From: DATJPR01 sp035506295
GTDB lineage: Bacteria; Bacteroidota; Ignavibacteria; UBA10030; UBA6906
Length of the DNA: 7,939 nucleotides
Direction: 5' to 3'
NCBI GenBank assembly: GCA_035506295.1
Contig: DATJPR010000178.1
Location: 1-7,939 of the forward strand
Under the pieces are notes generated by a model that was given only the letters and a program-made list of their open reading frames with translations, was not told the origin of the DNA and ran no database searches. Positions 1 through 5,836 of the stretch are shown one piece after another (within the stretch, counting starts at the first letter, position 1; each line of letters opens with the position of its first letter). Position numbers and translations under genes: made by a program.

Positions 1-1
1 T

Positions 2-964
2 GCATCATGCACGGTGTGTCCGCACGACTGCGGGAACAACCGGCTCAAGAATGAAATTGCCCGGTGTTATTCGGGCTTGCTGCCGATTGTCTCGTCCGCG
101 ACGGTGCATTTCGGCGAGGAGCCCGCGCTCGTAGGGACGAAGGGGGTTGGGAACATCTTCTTCGGGAACTGCAACCTCCGCTGTGTGTACTGTCAGAACT
201 TTCTGATCAGTCAGAATCATCTCGAGGAACGGAAGAACGAAGTCTCCCTCGAGCGCCTGGCGGAAATGATGCTCGAACTGCAAGAGAAGGGCGTGCACTC
301 GATCGGGTTCGTCTCGCCGTCGCATTTCGTCCCGCAGATTATCAGCGCAGTGGCCATCGCCGCGCGCGCCGGCCTTCGCCTGCCGCTCATCTACAATACG
401 AATGCGTTTGACTCTGTCGAGGTCCTGCGTCTTCTCGACGGCATCATCGACATTTATCTTCCTGATTTGAAATATGCCGACGAACAGATGGGGTACGAGT
501 ATTCGAAGATCAGAGACTATCCGGGCGTCGCACACGCGGCGATCAAAGAGATGCATCGTCAGGTCGGCTCTGATCTCGTGTACGACGACGCAGGACTCGT
601 TCAGCGCGGCCTGATTATCCGTCACCTCGTCCTGCCCAACGATCTGGCCGGGAGCCGCGAGTCGCTTCGATGGATTCGCGACGAGCTCGGCCCTCACACG
701 ACCCTGAGCATCATGGCGCAGTATTTTCCGACGCACCGTGCGCTGACCATGCCGCTGGTCGATCGCAAGATCCGTGAAAGCGAGTATCTGAGGGTCCTGT
801 CGGAGCTGGACAAGCTCGGAATGGATCACGGGTGGATCCAGGACTACGAGGCTTCTGAGTACTATCGACCGGAATTCGAAGACCGCGATCGTCCCTTCAA
901 GGGAGAGATCGACAACGAGACCGGGGACGGAGTACAGGAATCAACTTCCAAGGAGAAGGCATGA
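2..964 (+). CDS. Radical SAM Fe-S protein, PflX-like (COG1313 type), 5' partial
   Basis: This is a radical SAM enzyme of the pyruvate-formate-lyase-activase-like group often called PflX; its substrate is not known. The frame is open to the left edge, so the true start lies outside the window; the GTG at 14 is unlikely to be the start because another cysteine codon (8-10) precedes it in frame. Counting from the codon at 14, the radical SAM motif CNLRCVYC (C53, C57, C60) should hold the 4Fe-4S cluster that cleaves S-adenosylmethionine. Before it lies a second cysteine set, CTVCPHDCG plus a later Cys18, which resembles the N-terminal CxLCPRxCG motif usual in this family and may bind another cluster. 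The GVGNIFFGNC stretch and the later YLPDLKYAD stretch also fit the family. The C-terminal 20 or so residues are polar and probably disordered. The stop overlaps the next start as ATGA. The family assignment is firm; the reaction is unknown. Confidence 0.85.
   Translation, partial: ASCTVCPHDCGNNRLKNEIARCYSGLLPIVSSATVHFGEEPALVGTKGVGNIFFGNCNLRCVYCQNFLISQNHLEERKNEVSLERLAEMMLELQEKGVHSIGFVSPSHFVPQIISAVAIAARAGLRLPLIYNTNAFDSVEVLRLLDGIIDIYLPDLKYADEQMGYEYSKIRDYPGVAHAAIKEMHRQVGSDLVYDDAGLVQRGLIIRHLVLPNDLAGSRESLRWIRDELGPHTTLSIMAQYFPTHRALTMPLVDRKIRESEYLRVLSELDKLGMDHGWIQDYEASEYYRPEFEDRDRPFKGEIDNETGDGVQESTSKEKA
950..955 (+). promoter_or_regulatory. Shine-Dalgarno site for the DinB-like gene
   Basis: AAGGAG lies 5 bases before the ATG at 961, inside the end of the radical SAM gene. 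It supports 961 as the start and makes this junction able to initiate on its own as well as by coupling through the ATGA overlap. Confidence 0.7.
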
Positions 965-1428
965 ACAATTCCGCTATGATCGATGCCATCGCCGCGCTTC
1001 CCGATCAAATCGAGGCGGCGGTGAAGGGGCTGAACGATGCCCAGCTGGACACGCCCTATCGTCAGGGAGGGTGGACCGTCCGGCAGGTGGTCCATCACCT
1101 TGCCGATTCGCACATGAACGCCTTCATCCGCATGAAGCTCATCCTCACGGAAATGAACCCGACGCTCAAGCCGTACAACCAGGACGATTGGGCGGTCCAA
1201 TCGGACGTCCGCGGCGTGCCGGTCGCAAGCTCGCTTGCCATCCTGCGGGGGCTGCATGCGCGGTGGACCATGCTGTTGCGGGCGGTGCCTGAAAGCGGGT
1301 GGGGCAGAAAGGCGATCCATCCGGAGCGCGGCGAGATAACACTTCAAAGCATGTTGCAGACTTACAGCGGACACGGCGCAAAACACGTCGAGCATGTCCT
1401 CGGGCTCCGGCGCGCAAAGAACTGGTAA
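961..1428 (+). CDS. DinB superfamily protein, YfiT/BstA-like putative metal-dependent thiol S-transferase
   Basis: The 155-residue product belongs to the DinB/YfiT four-helix-bundle family. Bacillus YfiT/BstA relatives bind a divalent metal through three histidines and some transfer low-molecular-weight thiols such as bacillithiol to electrophiles. The YfiT hallmark stretches are present: PYRQGGWTVRQVVHHLADSH at residues 32-51, a GLHARW stretch near 98-102, and a C-terminal H138-x3-H142 pair. H46, H138 and H142 are the likely metal ligands, with spacing close to that of YfiT. The protein lacks the extra N-terminal segment of longer YfiT proteins, but all core motifs are there. The start at 961 has a good Shine-Dalgarno and overlaps the radical SAM stop as ATGA. 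pyrE follows after 17 bases. A cytosolic detoxification or thiol-conjugation role is inferred from the family; neither substrate nor thiol can be read from the sequence. Confidence 0.88.
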   Translation: MNNSAMIDAIAALPDQIEAAVKGLNDAQLDTPYRQGGWTVRQVVHHLADSHMNAFIRMKLILTEMNPTLKPYNQDDWAVQSDVRGVPVASSLAILRGLHARWTMLLRAVPESGWGRKAIHPERGEITLQSMLQTYSGHGAKHVEHVLGLRRAKNW

Positions 1429-1445
1429 CTCTCTCCGGGATATCC

Positions 1446-2045
1446 ATGGCTCCCAACAACGTTCTCGATGTCTTCAAGCAGACCGGAGCCCTTCTTGAGG
1501 GGCACTTTCAACTTACCTCCGGCCTTCATTCCAATCAGTATTTTCAATGTGCCAAAGTCCTTCAGTACCCCGATCACTGTGAAGCGCTCTGCGGCGCTCT
1601 GGCGGAGGAATTTCGCGGCGCGGCAATCGACGCGGTCATCGCGCCCGCCATGGGCGGCATTGTTGTCGCGCAGGAAGTCGGTCGTCAGTTGAGGAAGCGA
1701 ACGATGTTCACCGAGCGCAAAGAGGGGGCGATGCAGCTCCGGCGCGGGTTCGAGATCAAGACGGGCGAACGTGTGCTTGTGTGCGAGGATGTTGTCACCA
1801 CCGGAGGATCAGTGGTGGAAGTGATCGACATTGTCAGGAAAAACGGCGGTGTCGTGGCGGGGGTTGCGTACATTGTTGACCGGTCAGGCGGCCGGGTACA
1901 GTTCAGCATCGACGGTGGAGGAAAGCAACGCTCGGTCCTGACCATGGACGTCGTCACGTACAAACCGGAGTCGTGCCCGCTCTGTGCCTCGGGGATTCCG
2001 GTGGTGAAGCCGGGTAGCAGAGGAAACAATGGACCAGTTCGGTAA
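1446..2045 (+). CDS. pyrE: Orotate phosphoribosyltransferase
   Basis: PyrE joins orotate to PRPP to give orotidine 5'-phosphate, the fifth step of cytosolic de novo pyrimidine synthesis. The 199-residue product has the usual length. The PRPP-binding loop VLVCEDVVTTGGS lies at 110-122, with the acidic pair E114-D115. FTERKEG at 88-94 is the flexible catalytic-loop region, and FQLTSGLHSNQYFQ at 21-34 forms the orotate/PRPP N-terminal hood. The C-terminal CPLCASGIPVVKPGSR motif (177-192) is common in the longer bacterial PyrE forms. The frame is open back to 1299, but the ATG at 1446 is chosen because the homologous protein begins there and it follows the preceding stop by 17 bases. There is only a weak Shine-Dalgarno (GGGA), and a perfect 8-base palindrome GGATATCC (1438-1445) abuts the start. 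The 3' end overlaps the MscS gene by 17 bases. No other pyr genes are in view. Confidence 0.95.
   Translation: MAPNNVLDVFKQTGALLEGHFQLTSGLHSNQYFQCAKVLQYPDHCEALCGALAEEFRGAAIDAVIAPAMGGIVVAQEVGRQLRKRTMFTERKEGAMQLRRGFEIKTGERVLVCEDVVTTGGSVVEVIDIVRKNGGVVAGVAYIVDRSGGRVQFSIDGGGKQRSVLTMDVVTYKPESCPLCASGIPVVKPGSRGNNGPVR
2019..2024 (+). promoter_or_regulatory. Shine-Dalgarno site for the MscS-type channel gene
   Basis: AGAGGA lies 4 bases before the ATG at 2029, within the last codons of pyrE. It supports 2029 as the channel start despite the 17-base overlap in a different frame. Confidence 0.65.
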
Positions 2046-3120
2046 GCTCGCTTATCACACGGTTGTCGGCGTTTGCATCCTGCTGGTCTTTGTGCTTCTG
2101 ATCCGCGTTGTCCGGTGGGTGCTCAACCTTGTCGGTCGAAGAATCATCTCGAAGACCGAGACGACGCTCGACGATCGCCTGCTGGTCGTCGTACTCAAGA
2201 GCGTCGGGCCCGTGATGATTGTGACGGGACTCTGGGTGGCGCTGCGGGAAATTGCGAAGGGTGTCGCCCCCGACGATCAGACCGCGCTGGAACTGATCGA
2301 ATACGGCAGGGACATCCTGTATATCGCCGCCGCCATCGTGGCCCTGCGTGTGGCTGTCGGCGCGGTCAGCGAATTCCTCGGCTGGTATCTCGAACGGATA
2401 TCCGGGGACGGGTCGGACAACCTCCGGCGCGCGCTCGGGCCGCTGACGACCAAGACAGTGAATTTTGCGCTCTCGCTCGTCGCCGTAATCATCGTCCTGG
2501 ATCACTTCGGCATCAACATCGGGAGCCTCCTGGTTTCGCTGGGCGTCGGCTCCCTTGCCGTCGCCCTCGCCGCCCAGGAAACGATCGCCAACATGATCGC
2601 CGGTTTCGTGATTCTCGTCGACCGGCCATTCAGGATCGGCGACCGGATCGAAGTCGGATCGGGCGTGGTCGGGGACATCCTCACGATCGGACTGCGCTCG
2701 ACGCGGCTGTTGAACTTCGATAACAACGTCATGATCATCCCGAATTCGGACATGATCAAGAGCCGGATCACGAACTACGCCTACCCCTACAATCAAATGC
2801 GGGTCATGTTGCAGTTCGATCTCGCCTACGGCGCGGACGTCGCGCGCGCCAGGGAAATTCTCCTCGGGCTCGTACAGGCGCATCCCGACGTCCTTGCCGA
2901 TCCTGCGCCGACTGTGACGGTGACCACCGTGTCTGCAAATGCGGTCACCATCGTGGTTGTCGCGCGATGCAGGGATTTCAGTGTCCAGTATGCAACGGAG
3001 ACGGTTCTGCGGGAGCAGGCATACCGCGCGCTGCTCCAGCACGGTATCCCCGTCCCGATCGAAAAACGATTGGTGCGTCTCGACCCATCGCCATCAACTC
3101 CCACACCTGCGACATCATGA
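2029..3120 (+). CDS. MscS-family mechanosensitive ion channel
   Basis: This is an inner-membrane channel of the small-conductance mechanosensitive (MscS) family, which opens under membrane tension to release solutes during osmotic downshock. The 363-residue product has hydrophobic segments near 9-35, 52-75, 96-118 and 143-160. A pore helix of the MscS TM3 type follows at about 165-197, with alternating Gly/Ala (GVGSLAVALAAQETIANMIAG) leading into RPFRIGDRIEVG. The cytoplasmic beta domain follows, with the typical RSTRLLNFDNNVMIIPNS stretch at 223-240, then an alpha/beta C-terminal domain ending GIPVPIEKRLVRLD. With one or two more membrane segments than E. coli MscS, it resembles the mid-sized MscS-like (YnaI/MscM-like) proteins. 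The short Pro/Ser/Thr tail is probably disordered. It overlaps pyrE by 17 bases, and its stop overlaps the Nudix start as ATGA. Family is certain; gating properties are not readable. Confidence 0.95.
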   Translation: MDQFGKLAYHTVVGVCILLVFVLLIRVVRWVLNLVGRRIISKTETTLDDRLLVVVLKSVGPVMIVTGLWVALREIAKGVAPDDQTALELIEYGRDILYIAAAIVALRVAVGAVSEFLGWYLERISGDGSDNLRRALGPLTTKTVNFALSLVAVIIVLDHFGINIGSLLVSLGVGSLAVALAAQETIANMIAGFVILVDRPFRIGDRIEVGSGVVGDILTIGLRSTRLLNFDNNVMIIPNSDMIKSRITNYAYPYNQMRVMLQFDLAYGADVARAREILLGLVQAHPDVLADPAPTVTVTTVSANAVTIVVVARCRDFSVQYATETVLREQAYRALLQHGIPVPIEKRLVRLDPSPSTPTPATS

Positions 3121-3677
3121 ACTTCCACGTACTGTCACACGAGGTCCTCTATAGGGGAAAAGTCTTCGACCTCGAAGTCGATCACATTGAATATGATACC
3201 GGCGCAAAAGGTGTCCGCGAGACCGCCCGACATCCGGGCGGAGCAGTGGCGGTTCCGCTCTTCCCCGACGCCACGGTATTGATGGTGAGACAATTCCGGT
3301 ATCCTGTGCAACGGTTTACTCTTGAGCTGCCCGCGGGGAAACTGAACCCGGGCGAGGATCCTGCGAACGCAGCGGTGAGAGAATTGGAAGAAGAGACCGG
3401 CTGGATGGCGAACCACCTCGAGAAACTTACCGCGCTGCTGACCACCCCTGGATTCTGCAATGAGGTGCTCCACATCTTTCTCGCGACGGACCTCGCCGAA
3501 TCGCCGCACGGCACTCGAAGGGAGGAAGGGGAGCGGGATATGACGCTCGAACGCATCCCGCTGGTCGAGGCGATCGCACGGGTGGAGAGACAGGAAATCG
3601 TTGACAGCAAAACGATCGCCGGCCTGTTCCTGGCGGAACGACGGGTTCGGAATTCTCAGGAGCATCCGGCGCGATGA
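3117..3677 (+). CDS. Nudix hydrolase, ADP-ribose pyrophosphatase type
   Basis: Nudix enzymes split nucleoside diphosphates linked to another group; this subtype usually cleaves ADP-ribose to AMP and ribose 5-phosphate in the cytosol. The 186-residue product has a complete Nudix box, G74-x5-E80-x7-R88-E89-L-E-E92-E93-T-G95-W96, carrying the acidic metal-binding residues. The last position, usually aliphatic, is Trp. A proline 16 residues after G95 (P111, in LLTTPGF) matches the marker used to tell ADP-ribose pyrophosphatases from other Nudix proteins. The N-terminal strand region HEVLYRGKVFDLEVD and the later REEGERD segment also fit. The frame is open upstream to 2967, but the ATG at 3117 gives a standard family N-terminus and an ATGA overlap with the channel gene. 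No Shine-Dalgarno is visible, so translation may depend on coupling. It overlaps the phosphorylase start as ATGA. The exact substrate remains inferred. Confidence 0.93.
   Translation: MNFHVLSHEVLYRGKVFDLEVDHIEYDTGAKGVRETARHPGGAVAVPLFPDATVLMVRQFRYPVQRFTLELPAGKLNPGEDPANAAVRELEEETGWMANHLEKLTALLTTPGFCNEVLHIFLATDLAESPHGTRREEGERDMTLERIPLVEAIARVERQEIVDSKTIAGLFLAERRVRNSQEHPAR
3658..3662 (+). promoter_or_regulatory. Possible Shine-Dalgarno for the phosphorylase gene
   Basis: AGGAG lies 11 bases before the ATG at 3674, somewhat farther than the usual 5-9 bases. It supports the 3674 start, which also overlaps the Nudix stop as ATGA. Confidence 0.45.
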
Positions 3678-5011
3678 ATCCGGTCGAACTGATCAGGAAG
3701 AAAAGAGATGGCGGATCGCTCACGCGCCCGGAGCTCGAAGCATTTATCCGCGCGTATCTTGACGGCGGGGTGCAGGAATACCAGATGTCGGCGTTCCTCA
3801 TGGCGGTGTTCTTCCGTGGCATGACACCCGACGAAACCGCCGCGCTTACCGATGTCATGATCAGTTCCGGCAGGACAATCGATCTTTCCGGCGTGCCGGG
3901 ATTCAAGGTGGACAAGCATTCGACGGGAGGGGTGGGGGACAAGGTTTCGCTGATTCTTGCACCGATGGTTGCCGCGTGCGGCGTACCCGTCCCGATGATC
4001 TCCGGGCGAGGGCTCGGCCATACCGGCGGAACGCTGGACAAGCTTGAATCGATTCCGGGATTCCGGACGTCGCTCAGCATCGAAGAATACATCCGGGTGA
4101 TCCTCTCGACAGGCCTCGTGATGATCGGCCAGACGGCGGACATTGCTCCCGCCGACAAGAAGATGTACGCCCTCAGGGACGTCACAGCCACCGTGGAATG
4201 TGTCCCGTTGATTGCCGGCAGCATCATGAGCAAGAAGATCGCTGAAGGGATCGACGGGTTGGTGCTCGACGTCAAGACGGGAAGCGGCGCCTTCATGCAA
4301 CGATATGAGGACTCCGTTGCGCTCGCGCGAACGCTGGTCGGCATCGGTGATCAAGCAGGGAAGAGTACAGTAGCGCTGATCACCGCCATGGATCAGCCCC
4401 TGGGGTACCGGATCGGGAACTGGTGCGAAGTGGTGGAAGCCATCGAGTGCCTGAAGGGAAAGCGCGTCCCCGACCTTATGGAGGTCACCTTTGCTCTCGG
4501 GGCGCTCATGCTCTTTGAGGCGGGAAAAGTCTCATCTCTTACCGACGGAATCAAGAGATGTGAAGAAGCGCTCTGGTCGGGTCGCGCGTACGAGAAATTT
4601 GTCGACCTTGTTCGTGCGCAGGGGGGCGACGCTTCCGTCATCGAGCGACCTTCGACGATCCCTCCTCCGGCATGCACGATGGAAGTCAACGCGGAGGCTG
4701 ACGGGTACCTCTCAGCATTTTCCACGCGTGAGATCGGCGTGGCGGCGGCGGAATTGGGGGCTGGAAGGATGAAGGTCGACGATGTGCTGGACATGTCGGC
4801 CGGGATCACTCTCCGGAAGAAATTGGGGGACGCTGTGAACCGGGGGGAAGTGCTTGCCGAAGTGTACGGGGCGGATCGAACGAAGGTCGCGATCGCAGCA
4901 CGGCGGCTGCCGGCGCTCATCACCGTCGCCGCAAGGCCGTACACGCCTCCGCCGAGGATCAGATCGATGGTCGATCGCTCGGGTGAGCACCCATGGCACC
5001 CGAACGGTTGA
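3674..5011 (+). CDS. pdp: Pyrimidine-nucleoside (thymidine) phosphorylase
   Basis: This cytosolic salvage enzyme splits uridine, deoxyuridine or thymidine with phosphate to the free base and (deoxy)ribose 1-phosphate. The 445-residue product contains the whole family fold: an N-terminal helical domain (about 1-66), a glycosyltransferase-3 phosphate-binding domain (about 75-300) and a C-terminal PYNP domain (about 340-425). The family signature SGRGLGHTGGTLDKLE is at 110-125. KHSTGGVGD at 81-89 includes the catalytic-type H82, and R168, S183 and K187 match the pyrimidine-base-binding Arg/Ser/Lys of thymidine phosphorylase. The sequence looks closer to Bacillus-type Pdp, which takes both uridine and thymidine, than to DeoA, but specificity cannot be settled by eye. 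The final 17 codons or so lie beyond the conserved domain, read RSMVDRSGEHPWHPNG, and overlap the opposite-strand phosphatase gene. Confidence 0.95.
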   Translation: MNPVELIRKKRDGGSLTRPELEAFIRAYLDGGVQEYQMSAFLMAVFFRGMTPDETAALTDVMISSGRTIDLSGVPGFKVDKHSTGGVGDKVSLILAPMVAACGVPVPMISGRGLGHTGGTLDKLESIPGFRTSLSIEEYIRVILSTGLVMIGQTADIAPADKKMYALRDVTATVECVPLIAGSIMSKKIAEGIDGLVLDVKTGSGAFMQRYEDSVALARTLVGIGDQAGKSTVALITAMDQPLGYRIGNWCEVVEAIECLKGKRVPDLMEVTFALGALMLFEAGKVSSLTDGIKRCEEALWSGRAYEKFVDLVRAQGGDASVIERPSTIPPPACTMEVNAEADGYLSAFSTREIGVAAAELGAGRMKVDDVLDMSAGITLRKKLGDAVNRGEVLAEVYGADRTKVAIAARRLPALITVAARPYTPPPRIRSMVDRSGEHPWHPNG

Positions 5012-5786
5012 GCACGCGCCCGATCACGCCGATGCAGGCGTCATGGATCTTCCCGTTGGTGGCGACGATCTGAGGCGCATAGAGATCGAGTGTTCCCCCC
5101 TTCAGGTTTGTCACCTTCCCTCCCGCTTCCTCCACCAGCAACACGCCTGCGGCGACATCCCACGGGTTCAAGGACACCTCCCAGTAGCCGTCGAAACGTC
5201 CTGCGGCCACGTACGCGAGATCGAGCGCTGCGGATCCCAATCTGCGGATCCCCTGCGCTTCGAGAGCGAAATTGCTGAAGTGCTCGAGCGGCCGATCCTG
5301 ACGTTCCGCGAGATCGTAGGGGAATCCCGTGACCATGAGGCTCTCGATCAGGGTCGACGCCGAAGTCACGCGCAGTCTGGCGCCGTTCAAGAACGCCCCG
5401 GCGCCTTTCTCCGCGGTGAATATCTCATTCCGGGTGGGATCGAAGGTTACTCCAGCGACAAGGCTTCCCTTGAAATCCACCGCGATCGTAACGGAGAAAA
5501 TCGGGACGCCGTGGAGAAAATTCGTCGTCCCGTCGAGCGGGTCGATAATCCACCGATACTCGCTCCGCGTCCCATGCGAGCCGCTTTCCTCCGCAAGAAC
5601 ATCATGGTCCGGAAAGCGCGCCTTGATGCGCCGGATGATCATCGCTTCGGATCCCTTGTCAATTTCCGAGACAAGGTTGCGGGCGAGCCCGTCTTTGTGT
5701 TCGATCGAGCGGATCTTGCCGACGTGGTCCGTGAGAAACGCGCCTGCTTCTTTTGCCGCTTCCACTGCAAGGCTCAGCAATTCCAT
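4959..5786 (-). CDS. suhB: Inositol monophosphatase family protein (SuhB-like)
   Basis: This is a Mg-dependent, Li-sensitive-type phosphatase of the inositol monophosphatase superfamily, acting on inositol-1-phosphate or similar small sugar phosphates in the cytosol. SuhB relatives also act in rRNA transcription antitermination. The 275-residue product carries all metal-site motifs: AEESG at 65-69 (E66/E67), IDPLDGTTNF at 81-90 (D82, D85) and WDVAAG at 209-214 (D210). The start at 5786 has AAGGA 7 bases upstream. It lies 50 bases downstream of hflX on the same strand and is probably co-transcribed. The last 17 codons overlap the end of the convergent phosphorylase gene; that tail, after about residue 258, is beyond the conserved core. 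A CysQ or fructose-bisphosphatase role is less likely from the overall pattern, but true substrate is not provable here. Confidence 0.93.
   Translation of the reverse strand: MELLSLAVEAAKEAGAFLTDHVGKIRSIEHKDGLARNLVSEIDKGSEAMIIRRIKARFPDHDVLAEESGSHGTRSEYRWIIDPLDGTTNFLHGVPIFSVTIAVDFKGSLVAGVTFDPTRNEIFTAEKGAGAFLNGARLRVTSASTLIESLMVTGFPYDLAERQDRPLEHFSNFALEAQGIRRLGSAALDLAYVAAGRFDGYWEVSLNPWDVAAGVLLVEEAGGKVTNLKGGTLDLYAPQIVATNGKIHDACIGVIGRVLNRSGAMGAHPSDRPSI
4962..4976. terminator. Inverted repeat in the convergent overlap (hairpin 1)
   Basis: GATCGA-TGG-TCGATC is a perfect 6-base inverted repeat with a 3-base loop. It would fold equally well in transcripts from either strand. No T-tract follows on either side, so it is not a textbook intrinsic terminator. 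Its place inside the overlap of two convergent genes suggests a transcript end or RNA stabiliser. Confidence 0.35.
4979..5003. terminator. Inverted repeat in the convergent overlap (hairpin 2)
   Basis: TCGGGTG (4979-4985) pairs perfectly with CACCCGA (4997-5003) across an 11-base loop. A competing shorter hairpin, GGGTG-AG-CACCC, exists at 4981-4992. It is GC-rich and sits 2 bases after hairpin 1. There is no T-tract on either strand. It may serve as a bidirectional stop for the two converging operons. Confidence 0.4.
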
Positions 5787-5793
5787 CGTGTCA

Positions 5794-5798
5794 TCCTT
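5794..5798 (-). promoter_or_regulatory. Shine-Dalgarno for the inositol-phosphatase gene
   Basis: On the minus strand AAGGA lies 7 bases before the ATG at 5786. It is one of the clearer ribosome-binding sites in the window and fixes this start. Confidence 0.7.
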
Positions 5799-5836
5799 CG
5801 TCGGTATTCTGTTCCCAGGGCAGTGATCGATCGACG

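Noticed and set aside
1299..1445. Upstream extension of pyrE giving a 248-residue protein
   Set aside because: It would overlap the DinB-like gene by 130 bases, and the extra residues do not resemble PyrE; the ATG at 1446 gives the normal family length.
1954..3042. 362-codon open frame on the minus strand opposite the MscS gene
   Set aside because: It is the antisense image of the channel gene; low-complexity Asp/Arg/His composition, no domain, no ribosome-binding site.
2967..3116. Upstream extension of the Nudix gene
   Set aside because: The extra 50 residues overlap the C-terminal domain of the channel and do not resemble Nudix proteins; 3117 gives a standard N-terminus.
3427..4344. Minus-strand frames of 232-305 codons opposite the Nudix and phosphorylase genes
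   Set aside because: Both overlap well-supported plus-strand genes entirely and show no family resemblance or usable start signal.
5787..5836. Possible terminator or promoter in the hflX-phosphatase gap, which holds the palindrome TCGATCGA (5827-5834)
   Set aside because: The palindrome is short with no T-tract and no convincing -10/-35 pair, and similar CGATCG-type sites are common throughout the window.
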